Source: Methanothermobacter sp. MT-2 | GTDB taxonomy: Archaea; Methanobacteriota; Methanobacteria; Methanobacteriales; DSM-23052 | DNA: 64,000 nt | Assembly: GCA_003584625.1 (NCBI GenBank) | Contig: AP017647.1 | Span: 1,040,603 to 1,104,602 of the forward strand | Direction of reading: 5' to 3' | Part shown: positions 1 through 10,888 of the stretch, in pieces | Layout: each line of letters opens with the position of its first letter | Position numbering within the stretch: position 1 is the stretch's first letter | Notes under the pieces: model-generated | What the model was told of the DNA's origin: nothing | Database searches by the model: none | The model's input: only the letters and a program-made list of their open reading frames with translations | Translations under genes and position numbers: made by a program

Positions 1-420
1 ACTAACACTTTTCTCAAACCTTACACATTTAGCAGCTACCCTCCCAGAATCCCTAAAATCCTTGGATGTATAATGCCAACGCCCAGCCTCCACACAACTT
101 ACAGGAATAATTGTTTTGCTCTTCTCACGAAGAAGTATACTCGTATTAACTATCCTATTTTGTTTCGCCCCTTCAAGCTCCTCACCATCCACGATTAACA
201 CAGGCAATGTAGCCTTGTTAACAACAAGAACTTCAGGAACTGAACCAGATTCGTCAATTTCTTCAACTTTTAAGAATCCGGATCTCATAGCCTCCCCTAA
301 AGTAAGATATTCAAAACTACCATCAAATTGTGCCTTTACAGGGATGACCTCCATAGACCCAGAAACTTGACCATCCAAAAAATTAAGACCCTCAAGGTAT
401 TCCAATACAATCTCATCCAA
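1..420 (-). CDS. ARPP-1-like protein, N-terminal part (runs off left edge)
   Basis: The reading frame starts at TTG (420-418) behind an AGGTGGTGG ribosome binding site and stays open for 140 codons to the left edge, so the C-terminus is missing. The translation contains LIVDGEELEGAKQNRIV and IIPVSCVEAGRW, which I recognise as typical of the ARPP-1 domain (ARG and rhodanese-phosphatase-superfamily-associated protein, DUF6569). That family has no established biochemical role and is proposed to be a stress or ADP-ribose-linked partner of macro- and phosphatase-like proteins. No signal peptide is visible. A 227-bp A/T-rich spacer separates it from the next gene. The identification is from memory of family motifs. 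Confidence 0.72.
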   Translation of the reverse strand, partial: MDEIVLEYLEGLNFLDGQVSGSMEVIPVKAQFDGSFEYLTLGEAMRSGFLKVEEIDESGSVPEVLVVNKATLPVLIVDGEELEGAKQNRIVNTSILLREKSKTIIPVSCVEAGRWHYTSKDFRDSGRVAAKCVRFEKSVS

Positions 421-647
421 TAAAACCACCACCTAAAAAAATATACTACCACACACATTCTATACCAATCATATAATATAAACATTACTATATCACATTT
501 TAAGTATATATATAAATAAAAGTATAAGATTTTATTATTTTAGTGTTTTAAATTATAGAATATTATTATACTTCTAAAAATCCGGGTTTAATAATAGAAA
601 AATCTAGAACTACTCGAAAAAACCTTCTAACACATATTTTTACGTTT

Positions 648-1220
648 TCAAGGTCTTTTAGCCCTTGCAAGATCTTCAAGGGTCCTCTCTAATATATATC
701 TTGCATTATCCTGCTTATGCCTTATATTCACAAGACCCTTAGGATACTCCAATATCGACAACTCATCATACAACCTTCTAATCGACCTACAAATCTCCTC
801 AGCCTTCTTTAAATCACCCTTAACCAAAACCTCCAAAAAATACCTCCTAAGCTCCCCCACCAAATCGCCAAGACCAAGCAAATAATGAGACTCAGGCACC
901 CCAATATCACAGGGCAACGGAAACTCCCTACCATCCACATAATAATAAAACAACAAAGCCTCAACATACTCCTGATGAGCACTCCCCACATACCCACTAT
1001 AATACAAATCAGGATGCCCCTTAAGCATCATACCCAATTCATCAACCAATTCACCGGCCCTATCAAGCTTTTCAGCAGCCATATCAGAATCCCCACGATG
1101 CAAAGCCCTAACACAATCACCACACAACCTTATTATCTCCTTCGTTATCTTAAGGGCCTTCTCTCTCAACTCATCCTTCTCATCAAGCACCCTTTTTATC
1201 TCTGAGATTATCTTCTCCAT
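648..1220 (-). CDS. Translin-family protein (predicted RNA/ssDNA-binding)
   Basis: A 190-residue, almost entirely helical protein. I start it at ATG 1220 because GGTGGTG lies 7 nt upstream; an in-frame ATG at 1262 lacks a site. Family-like segments are the helix MAAEKLDRAGELVDEL, the GSAHQEYVEALLFY motif around residue 80, and a C-terminal RYILERTLEDL helix. Archaeal translin homologues (COG2178) form oligomers that bind RNA or ssDNA; the eukaryotic relatives form the C3PO nuclease with TRAX. It stands alone, with no operon partner. The + strand here is strongly A/C-rich although the gene is on the minus strand. Confidence 0.82.
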   Translation of the reverse strand: MEKIISEIKRVLDEKDELREKALKITKEIIRLCGDCVRALHRGDSDMAAEKLDRAGELVDELGMMLKGHPDLYYSGYVGSAHQEYVEALLFYYYVDGREFPLPCDIGVPESHYLLGLGDLVGELRRYFLEVLVKGDLKKAEEICRSIRRLYDELSILEYPKGLVNIRHKQDNARYILERTLEDLARAKRP

Positions 1221-1540
1221 AAATACACCACCATCTAATTGTTTTAACAACATACTCCCCAAGTGTTCTTAACATTTATTCAGTTAAGTAAATATTTTTC
1301 AAAAATTCCTAAAGGTACTTGCAAAATTACCCATCCGTTTTGACTAAAATAAAGCAACAAGGAACTATTGGTCAAATTCATCCCCAATGCACAATTCAAC
1401 TTGATGGGCTTAAAGGACACTCACCCATAAGCTAAATAGGAGGATTATCTAAAAAATTTTAATATTTATTGAATAAAAATCATAAACAAAAAGCCTTTCC
1501 TAATGATCATACCAAGCTTAATGAGATGGGGGTGGAGTGA
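1221..1540. other. Intergenic region, divergent promoters
   Basis: A/T-rich spacer between the divergent translin and radical SAM genes. A TATA-like stretch (ttaatatttattgaat, about 1459-1474) could serve the rightward gene. An aggagg at about 1439-1444 is not followed by a usable start codon. I see no convincing RNA gene. Confidence 0.4.
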
Positions 1541-2638
1541 ATCCACTGCAAAATTTGTGACAGGACCGCCACTAGCATCCTAGACAACATTTGCGGAAAT
1601 TGCCTGAAAAAGGCGCCTGAAAAGATTGTCAAAAACCTGATAAAAACCTCACACCAAAAAAGCCGCATCATCCCACCATTTTCACCCCCAAGTGATCCCC
1701 AAGGCATCACCTGTAACGATTGCGGGAACCTTTGCAAAATAAAAGAAGGAGAATACGGTTTCTGCCGCTTGCGCAAAACAGAAAAGGCTAAGATACATTC
1801 CAAGTTAGATACAAACTATGAAGCAGTGGGCATTTTCTATTTCGACCCATTACCCACCAATTGCGTGGCAGACTGGGTATGCCCCGCTAGTACAGGGGCT
1901 GGTTACCCAAAATACGCCTATTCACCAAAAACAGAATACGGATACAGAAACCTCGCCGTATTCTTCGGAACCTGCTCATTCGATTGCCTATACTGTCAAA
2001 ACAGCTCATACAGGGAAATGGCCCTTACAGGGAAACCCTTGTTCAATGTTAAGGACATAACCCAAATCCTAGATGATAAAAGTGCCTGTATATGTTTCTT
2101 TGGGGGTGATCCATCACCACAGATGTCATTTGCCCTATCAGCAGCCCGGAGCGCAATCAAAGAAAAAAAGAATAGGATCCTGAGGATCTGTTGGGAGACC
2201 AATGGTAACATTCACCCCCGATACATAAATGAAATGGCTAAGATAAGCTTATCCTCTGGGGGCATAATAAAATTCGACCTAAAAGCATGGGACGAAAAAC
2301 TCCACAGGATATTAACCAGTGTAAGTAACCGGCAAACCCTCAAAAATTTCAAATACATCTATGAACATTACTTTGATAAGAGGAGTGAACCACCCTTACT
2401 TGTTGCAAGCACACTCATGGTACCAGGGTACGTGGAAAAAGACGAAGTGGAAAAGATAGCCAACTTCCTATCGAAACTCAGCCCAGACATACCCTATGTT
2501 TTACTCGCCTTTTCACCACAACACATGATGACAGATCTTCCATTATTAACATGGGAAGAAGCAGAAAAATGTTTGAAGGCGGCTGAAGGGGCAGGATTAA
2601 AAAAAGTGTACTTAGGGAACCCCCACCTATTAAGATGA
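1541..2638 (+). CDS. Radical SAM protein with N-terminal Cys-rich domain (AUC start or start-codon mutation)
   Basis: A radical SAM enzyme of the pyruvate-formate-lyase-activase-like/AmmeMemoRadiSam group; its substrate is unknown. The [4Fe-4S]-SAM motif CSFDCLYC lies about 70 residues after the TTG at 1769, followed by GGDPSP and WETNG. A frame starting at that TTG is open and would give 289 residues. Upstream in the same frame there is a clearly coding Cys-rich segment: HCKICDR, NICGNC, CNDCGNLC and EYGFCRLR, so the full protein is about 365 residues. The only place the N-terminus can begin is codon ATC at 1541, immediately after an in-frame TGA (1538-1540) and 6 nt after a good GGTGG site. 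No ATG or GTG is available in frame. The gene therefore either uses AUC or carries an ATG-to-ATC change. Confidence 0.8.
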   Translation: MHCKICDRTATSILDNICGNCLKKAPEKIVKNLIKTSHQKSRIIPPFSPPSDPQGITCNDCGNLCKIKEGEYGFCRLRKTEKAKIHSKLDTNYEAVGIFYFDPLPTNCVADWVCPASTGAGYPKYAYSPKTEYGYRNLAVFFGTCSFDCLYCQNSSYREMALTGKPLFNVKDITQILDDKSACICFFGGDPSPQMSFALSAARSAIKEKKNRILRICWETNGNIHPRYINEMAKISLSSGGIIKFDLKAWDEKLHRILTSVSNRQTLKNFKYIYEHYFDKRSEPPLLVASTLMVPGYVEKDEVEKIANFLSKLSPDIPYVLLAFSPQHMMTDLPLLTWEEAEKCLKAAEGAGLKKVYLGNPHLLR

Positions 2639-2867
2639 ACCATACCCCCCTGCTATCCCAGGAGGCTCCCCAGCATTTAATTGATGTTTCACGTCACTGG
2701 CTCATTTGCCAGTCCACAGTTCCACCAGCCCACAGAATCCATTACCCTTGCCATATATTTTTCTACAATTCGAATTTAAACCCTCCTCTATATGGGAACA
2801 TCCTCACAAAAAGAGTATTTAAAAGCTGGAAATACTAAATTTTTGGCTCTTATTCTCCTTCGGAAAG
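2639..2867. other. Spacer between radical SAM gene and CRISPR locus
   Basis: 229 bp with no convincing gene. An open frame starting within the preceding stop (ATG 2635) encodes 67 residues of low-complexity, Pro/His-rich sequence without family features and is probably chance. A small hairpin, ACTGGC-tcattt-GCCAGT, is at about 2695-2712 and could be part of a transcript end. Confidence 0.4.
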
Positions 2868-2897
2868 ATTTCAATCCCATTTTGGTCTGATTTTAAC
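2868..2897 (-). repeat. Solitary CRISPR repeat of a different family
   Basis: A single 30-bp sequence, in the same orientation as the adjacent array, which on the minus strand reads GTTAAAATCAG...GGGATTGAAAT. It is not a variant of the array repeat. From memory it matches the repeat of the Methanothermobacter thermautotrophicus CRISPR loci, including the ATTGAAAT 5' handle. A 33-bp spacer-sized segment (2898-2930) separates it from the first decayed repeat of the main array. Confidence 0.85.
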
Positions 2898-2930
2898 AAT
2901 CTGTCGAGATGAATGTACCTTGTTTCTGTA

Positions 2931-5900
2931 ATTTCCATATTATTTAGTTTATTTTAAAGCACGGATCTGGAACGGACGTTTCCCATTTTTATTTGTTTCC
3001 ATACTATTTAGTCTATTTCAAAGCAATCACTTTATAAATCAGATTCTCCTTTTCTGAAACAGATTTCCATACTATTTAGTCTATTTCAAAGCTCAAACCA
3101 TAGAGGGGGGTTTTATTTTGGAAGAGAATTTCCATACTATTTAGTCTATTTCAAAGCTCGTCAATGGTGGTGTAATACTTTTGGGGTGGGTTGGATTTCC
3201 ATACTATTTAGTCTATTTCAAAGCTTGGATTGTGACAGTATCCCCATCCGCGGGGACGCCGCTATTTCCATACTATTTAGTCTATTTCAAAGCGAGAGGG
3301 GATGCAAAAAAAGAAAAGGATTTGGGTGTATTTCCATACTATTTAGTCTATTTCAAAGCTATTTTTCGTTTTTTTGATGATTCTCAGGGAGGGGATATTT
3401 CCATACTATTTAGTCTATTTCAAAGCATAGTATAGAAAAAAAATTCAGCGAATACAGCGACTTATTTCCATACTATTTAGTCTATTTCAAAGCTTTGAGT
3501 TCATCTCATTCAAGTATGCTTTTAATTCCTATTTCCATACTATTTAGTCTATTTCAAAGCCTAGGCCCCAAAAAAAAACACCCCCCAAAAAAAACATATT
3601 TCCATACTATTTAGTCTATTTCAAAGCGAGAGAGGCCTGGCCCCAAAAAAACACCCATGAAAAAATTTCCATACTATTTAGTCTATTTCAAAGCTCAGTC
3701 TTGAGACTGAGGTCGAGTTCAGAGTAGACGAAATTTCCATACTATTTAGTCTATTTCAAAGCCCCTTCCCTTCTCTCCTGAATGATGATTTCGAGAAAAC
3801 ATTTCCATACTATTTAGTCTATTTCAAAGCCCACAAAACCCCCCAACAACACCACCAAAAAAACCCACATTTCCATACTATTTAGTCTATTTCAAAGCAG
3901 AAGAAATATCAGAACTCGAAAAAACAATCGGAAAAACATTTCCATACTATTTAGTCTATTTCAAAGCCCTGAATCATCCAAAAAACGAAAAATATATATA
4001 TGATATTTCCATACTATTTAGTCTATTTCAAAGCAGTCCTCGGAAACTACGAGAGCGAGGATGATGAGCTATTTCCATACTATTTAGTCTATTTCAAAGC
4101 TTTCGTTCATGTTCTTTTTTGACTTTTTGCCTATATAATTTCCATACTATTTAGTCTATTTCAAAGCTAGCAAAATATAAAAGAAAACCAAAAATAGTAG
4201 CCAATTTCCATACTATTTAGTCTATTTCAAAGCTCTTTACATACTCTATTTTTAGTTCAGTTTTTTCTTTTATTTCCATACTATTTAGTCTATTTCAAAG
4301 CCTCTCTTTGTCGCATATGTGAATGAATCGGTTGAGGAATATTTCCATACTATTTAGTCTATTTCAAAGCAGTATTTTTCGGCCTGTTTAATCCTCTCAC
4401 TAAGACATTTCCATACTATTTAGTCTATTTCAAAGCCATATTGCTCAGCTGTCATTTCCCCAGCATAAATACAAATTTCCATACTATTTAGTCTATTTCA
4501 AAGCAACTTAAAGTCTATTGTAAGGCAATGGAGGGGTCTTATTTCCATACTATTTAGTCTATTTCAAAGCGCAGCTATGGCGAATATAAGCCAGCCAAGC
4601 ATATTATATTTCCATACTATTTAGTCTATTTCAAAGCTCATCATCGAATCGCAAACTATATATATTCGGAGTACATTTCCATACTATTTAGTCTATTTCA
4701 AAGCCAGCTGAGGCCAGACAATATCTGAAGGGTTATTTCAACTATTTCCATACTATTTAGTCTATTTCAAAGCTTAAAAATGTTGCAAGGGAAATAAAAG
4801 AGAAAGATATATTTCCATACTATTTAGTCTATTTCAAAGCCTTCACGGTCTTGTTCAACCTTAATCTCTTGGAATAGGCATTTCCATACTATTTAGTCTA
4901 TTTCAAAGCGCGGATATGTCCCACAAACCCCTGGAAACTTCTATAATTTCCATACTATTTAGTCTATTTCAAAGCAGTGCACAGGATTGTTCTATTGTGA
5001 AACCTTGTTCTAATTTCCATACTATTTAGTCTATTTCAAAGCAGAGACCTTCGAATTGGAAACGGATGAAGAATTAGAATTTCCATACTATTTAGTCTAT
5101 TTCAAAGCAGTGCACAGGATTGTTCTATTGTGAAACCTTGTTCTAATTTCCATACTATTTAGTCTATTTCAAAGCGCCCATACTTGAATAACATGATACA
5201 AATGCAGCCAAATTTCCATACTATTTAGTCTATTTCAAAGCGTGCTTTGATCCGCTCTTCAACTGTAGCCTGATTTTATTTCCATACTATTTAGTCTATT
5301 TCAAAGCCTTATATGTGCAGGCTAATCTGAAAGGCCTCCAAAATTTCCATACTATTTAGTCTATTTCAAAGCTCTTTGACCGCTCTGTCTACGATTTCAG
5401 GAGTTATCAATTTCCATACTATTTAGTCTATTTCAAAGCAAGGAGAATGTGTACTTTGAGAGTGTCACAAAATAATTTCCATACTATTTAGTCTATTTCA
5501 AAGCCAGTTGAAGAGACCCGTGAGATTGGGAAACCAAGGCAGATTTCCATACTATTTAGTCTATTTCAAAGCACAATCTTATCAATCCACTGCGACAAGC
5601 CCTCAAAAATTTCCATACTATTTAGTCTATTTCAAAGCACAAGATGATCGATGCTGTTCCTGAGGAGTACTTCATATTTCCATACTATTTAGTCTATTTC
5701 AAAGCTATACCGCTTATTTCCCTCACAGTCTCAAATATTTCATATTTCCATACTATTTAGTCTATTTCAAAGCGTTAGGCCAACGCACCGTAGAAATCAC
5801 CTGCAGATCAATTTCCATACTATTTAGTCTATTTCAAAGCTATCGTTCTTCACGGCTTATAGCATCCCCAATAACCTTATTTCCATACTATTTAGTCTAT

Positions 5901-8900
5901 TTCAAAGCTTGAATTGGCGTGTGGCCTCGCCTTCAAATGTTAATAATTTCCATACTATTTAGTCTATTTCAAAGCACGCCATCTCTTTTTATCCCCATGC
6001 TTTTTATCGATATTTCCATACTATTTAGTCTATTTCAAAGCGTGAGGCCTTCCCCTCCATTCTCGATAGATTCAATGATTTCCATACTATTTAGTCTATT
6101 TCAAAGCCGGAATATTAATATGTATTCGTGTTCATGGGTTACAATTTCCATACTATTTAGTCTATTTCAAAGCAGTAACCCCATCCACCATATTTCGAAA
6201 CCACCACCATCATTTCCATACTATTTAGTCTATTTCAAAGCATACCCAGTATTTTTGTTCAATTTTCCGGTTGTTTACATTTCCATACTATTTAGTCTAT
6301 TTCAAAGCTGTGATGGTCTTGGAGATCGCTATGATCTCATCATTATTTCCATACTATTTAGTCTATTTCAAAGCGGTTTCAGTGGTTTGATAGTAACAAG
6401 ACCCTTATCCTCATTTCCATACTATTTAGTCTATTTCAAAGCCAATACTCTGCTTAGAGCAAAGTAGAGCGGATACCGGATTTCCATACTATTTAGTCTA
6501 TTTCAAAGCCGCGGGGATTTCGCAAATACACTTGTTGACTTACTTGTGATTTCCATACTATTTAGTCTATTTCAAAGCTTCATTATATAATTTCTTCTTC
6601 CCATTCCTATAGAGTATTTCCATACTATTTAGTCTATTTCAAAGCTGCCGATATTCGCCGCTAAAGCAGCAACACCAATATAAATTTCCATACTATTTAG
6701 TCTATTTCAAAGCATTCATCCCCTCAACATGGAGGGAAAACCCTTATCTATTTCCATACTATTTAGTCTATTTCAAAGCCAACACCTAGAATCATGGAAG
6801 CATGTGAAAAAGGGAGATTTCCATACTATTTAGTCTATTTCAAAGCGACTTTATGTATATCAACGTACACTCCTCTTTTTTTATTTCCATACTATTTAGT
6901 CTATTTCAAAGCAGCCCGTGAAGGCACATTCTTGAGCGTTGTTTTCAAATTTCCATACTATTTAGTCTATTTCAAAGCAATTGAATCCCTTCATCATACC
7001 CAGGGATCCTTAGAAATTTCCATACTATTTAGTCTATTTCAAAGCCATCTGAAAGAGTTGTATGGGTATGGTGTGATCTATATTTCCATACTATTTAGTC
7101 TATTTCAAAGCACAATCGACGCTTACAGGGTTAGCATAGTCCCCGGACATTTCCATACTATTTAGTCTATTTCAAAGCTGTGCCGATGATAATGTCATGG
7201 CCACCTAGATTCACAATTTCCATACTATTTAGTCTATTTCAAAGCACGGATGTTATTGACTTGAAATTCAAGATGACAGGCCTTATTTCCATACTATTTA
7301 GTCTATTTCAAAGCAAGCAAAAAATGCAAAAAGAACATACAAGCACAGTTATTTCCATACTATTTAGTCTATTTCAAAGCTAGACCCGGACAAACCGCGC
7401 ATATTTTGAATTCGTAGATTTCCATACTATTTAGTCTATTTCAAAGCACAGTCATTGTACCAGCATCTCCAGCATCGAAGGTTGATTTCCATACTATTTA
7501 GTCTATTTCAAAGCACTCCCTAATTATGTGAACATAGCAACCACAACCCTATTTCCATACTATTTAGTCTATTTCAAAGCGCTACTGGGAAGATCGCAGA
7601 ACTTGTTAAAGAGTTATATTTCCATACTATTTAGTCTATTTCAAAGCAATAACGTGTCAGCACCGAGCATTTTAATGTTAAACGTATTTCCATACTATTT
7701 AGTCTATTTCAAAGCTAGATGTATCCTTCATTTTCACCGGTTGGCATTGAATATTTCCATACTATTTAGTCTATTTCAAAGCCGTTCTAAAAATGCTTTT
7801 TTGTACCTATAACCTTCACCATTTCCATACTATTTAGTCTATTTCAAAGCGTAGGCCCTCCAATGGCATTAGTTTCATGTAACAGTATTTCCATACTATT
7901 TAGTCTATTTCAAAGCTGTGACTTGCTCGAAGATTCCCCGTTACTATGGGTGCAATTTCCATACTATTTAGTCTATTTCAAAGCCATCCACCAGTTTTCT
8001 GGTCCAACCAATTGAATTTATATTTCCATACTATTTAGTCTATTTCAAAGCACAACAAACAGAAGAAGTAAAATGGCTAATACAAAGAAATTTCCATACT
8101 ATTTAGTCTATTTCAAAGCAGTGAAAAGGGACTTAGAAGAACTCCCATCACCTGATATATTTCCATACTATTTAGTCTATTTCAAAGCCTGGATATCCAC
8201 CCCAGTACTTCATAAAATGGCCTGATTTCCATACTATTTAGTCTATTTCAAAGCGGGGGATGGTTGGGATTATAAAGCTGTTAGGTTTGGATTTCCATAC
8301 TATTTAGTCTATTTCAAAGCGTTGAGAAGAAGAAAAAGAATATGGGTGGGGATCCCTATTTCCATACTATTTAGTCTATTTCAAAGCCCGTGTGAATGCC
8401 GTGGTTGAGGAGTTGACACAACTTAATTTCCATACTATTTAGTCTATTTCAAAGCATTGCAGCGCATTCCCTGAGGATTGGCTGGATTTTGTATTTCCAT
8501 ACTATTTAGTCTATTTCAAAGCGGTGCTGCCCTGTCACCGGGGAATTTCTGCCCGTTTCATTTCCATACTATTTAGTCTATTTCAAAGCGTAGTCAATTG
8601 CAGGGTCTTTCATATATTCTTTCCATTATTTCCATACTATTTAGTCTATTTCAAAGCAAGCCAGTTATACCATCACCAGAGATTATCAAACCATATTTCC
8701 ATACTATTTAGTCTATTTCAAAGCTCTTGGATTAGCTGCTACTGCATTACAACCATTTTTATTTCCATACTATTTAGTCTATTTCAAAGCTTTAGATCTG
8801 CTATTTTTTCTTGTATGTCCTCTATCGATTTCCATACTATTTAGTCTATTTCAAAGCCCTTCGCAACGAGTGATGCTCCTTCCATTGGGTTTTATTTCCA

Positions 8901-10458
8901 TACTATTTAGTCTATTTCAAAGCTCGCAGGATACGATCATGAAATGGAATTACTATGGGATTTCCATACTATTTAGTCTATTTCAAAGCACCCGCACTTC
9001 TTTCAGTTTTTCCCTAATAATCATCTGATTTCCATACTATTTAGTCTATTTCAAAGCAGATTGACCACAATACGTACCATTAGCCATCATCCTCAATTTC
9101 CATACTATTTAGTCTATTTCAAAGCACGCCAAGTAGAGGAAATAAAACGCTTATCCCCAATTTCCATACTATTTAGTCTATTTCAAAGCCATAAAAATAC
9201 ACCATTCAACCTACCCTAAACACAAATTTCCATACTATTTAGTCTATTTCAAAGCAAGCTTCTAACGCTGCACAAAGCAAAGGATTGCTCTATTTCCATA
9301 CTATTTAGTCTATTTCAAAGCACGCCCCAGGAAGGCCCCACATTCGAAATAGAGACCAGATTTCCATACTATTTAGTCTATTTCAAAGCTCTTGTGAAAG
9401 CCGTGACAGACCTTGAAACTCAGGATGATTTCCATACTATTTAGTCTATTTCAAAGCAATATCTTGACAAAGGGACAGGAATTCACGGACCTAAATTTCC
9501 ATACTATTTAGTCTATTTCAAAGCTTTGAACCCTATTTCCACACAACCAACGAGAACATAATTTCCATACTATTTAGTCTATTTCAAAGCGGTATTTGTC
9601 CAGCCATCGGCAGCTTCTCATACCTTTATTTCCATACTATTTAGTCTATTTCAAAGCAGAACATGCAACAATACAAAACATAAAAAGATCCAAATTTCCA
9701 TACTATTTAGTCTATTTCAAAGCAAATTCATCCTTTTGATGCTCTACGCTACCTTAGATCGATTTCCATACTATTTAGTCTATTTCAAAGCTATCAGCTT
9801 AACAAACAGGCCATGCGTCTATGATGCATTTCCATACTATTTAGTCTATTTCAAAGCTTTCATTGCTTTCAGATACACTTGATGATACCTATTAATTTCC
9901 ATACTATTTAGTCTATTTCAAAGCACCCGTTCTTGGTTTTGTACTTCACAATTTCGTCTTATTTCCATACTATTTAGTCTATTTCAAAGCCATACAAAGG
10001 CAACTACCATGCGAATAGCACATGGATATTTCCATACTATTTAGTCTATTTCAAAGCTCTTTCTTGGCTTTCTCACATTCCTTGATAAATGCTTTATTTC
10101 CATACTATTTAGTCTATTTCAAAGCCATAGATCTATCAGAGGATCTTAAAGAAATCGATGAATTTCCATACTATTTAGTCTATTTCAAAGCTGGAAGTGT
10201 TACGGTTGTGGGGCCCATGGTAGTACGCATTTCCATACTATTTAGTCTATTTCAAAGCAGCGTGTGGGCTGGGATTATAGCAAGTGGAAGGATGTATTTC
10301 CATACTATTTAGTCTATTTCAAAGCTAAACCGGTTTATTTCATCCATTTCATCTACCATCCCATTTCCATACTATTTAGTCTATTTCAAAGCCCACGTCT
10401 ACGCAGGCCATATGGATGCTATTCACCTATTTCCATACTATTTAGTCTATTTCAAAGC
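2931..10458 (-). CRISPR. CRISPR array, 113 repeats of 30 bp and 112 spacers
   Basis: Direct 30-bp repeats occur with a period of about 66-68 bp; I counted 113 starts from 2931 to 10429, with spacers of about 35-38 bp. On the transcribed (minus) strand the repeat reads GCTTTGAAATAG...AGTATGGAAAT, giving an ATGGAAAT 5' handle. Orientation is inferred from three facts: the decayed repeats are at the left end (2931 has three C-to-T changes, 2995 has a changed first base), the A/T-rich leader and cas2 lie at the right end, and the 3' end of the repeat resembles the usual ATTGAAA(C/T) handle. All other repeats look identical by eye. Open frames inside the array translate the repeat over and over and are not genes. 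Confidence 0.98.
4976..5145. repeat. Duplicated spacer within the array
   Basis: The 37-bp spacer at 4976-5012 (beginning agtgcacagg, ending accttgttcta) is repeated exactly at 5109-5145. One different spacer (5043-5078) lies between them, giving an A-B-A order. Confidence 0.95.
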
Positions 10459-10624
10459 CGAGGTGTTTTTTCGGTTATATTAATTCTATTTGTTTTAGAA
10501 CGCTTCTTTTTTAATTTTGTATAAGTCAAGATATAATAACGTTTTTATTTTATAAATGTTGACTAGGTGAGATTTGAATTTTGTTTGAATTATGTATAAG
10601 ATAGTGTAGTATTACTTTTTGTAT
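10459..10624 (-). promoter_or_regulatory. CRISPR leader
   Basis: A 166-bp, highly A/T-rich segment lies between the last intact repeat and the cas2 stop codon. Read on the minus strand it contains a TATA-like element AACATTTATAAAA (about 10547-10559) about 90 nt before the first repeat, and it joins the array through accgaaaaaacacctcg. Its position at the intact-repeat end next to cas2 fits a leader that directs transcription leftward and receives new spacers. Confidence 0.8.
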
Positions 10625-10888
10625 TTATAATATTAAATCTATTGGGTTTTTATCTTGTCCAATTACATGAAGAGTAATATATTTTTTGTTTGGAAATTTG
10701 TAAATTAGTACGGAGTCTGTTTTTTCATTTATTAACTTTTTTAATTCATTTTTTATATTAGTAAATTGTGATCTGCTTACTTCCCCTTCAAAAACAGAGT
10801 TTTGTCTCCAATGTAGGAACATTTTAAGAAATTTATTGACTTTATTAACTTTACGCGCATCAACATCATATACAATTAAGAGATACAT
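10625..10888 (-). CDS. cas2: CRISPR-associated endonuclease Cas2
   Basis: 87 residues with the Cas2 ferredoxin-like fold signature: N-terminal MYLLIVYDVDARKVNKV with the conserved Asp at the end of strand 1, followed by LHWRQNSVFEGEVS. Start ATG 10888 is chosen over an upstream ATG at 10951 because AGGTGT lies just before it and it gives the standard Cas2 N-terminus. Cas2 dimers bridge Cas1 dimers to form the spacer integrase. Unusually, it does not follow cas1 directly: 390 bp lie between them, and a TATA-like aaatatatag at about 10950 suggests its own promoter. Confidence 0.95.
   Translation of the reverse strand: MYLLIVYDVDARKVNKVNKFLKMFLHWRQNSVFEGEVSRSQFTNIKNELKKLINEKTDSVLIYKFPNKKYITLHVIGQDKNPIDLIL

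Noticed and set aside
116-370. 84-codon plus-strand frame with a signal-peptide-like start
   Set aside because: It is antisense to the ARPP-1-like gene, whose frame has family motifs and a ribosome binding site.
1439-1444. AGGAGG site in the spacer before the radical SAM gene
   Set aside because: No start codon follows at proper distance, so no hidden small gene can be supported.
2635-2838. 67-codon frame overlapping the radical SAM stop
   Set aside because: No family features, low-complexity Pro/His content; overlap as ATGA alone is not enough.
3181-10524. Many open frames of 60-180 codons inside the CRISPR array
   Set aside because: They only translate the repeat again and again (for example FPYYLVYFKA or ISILFSLFQS) and start at random in spacers.
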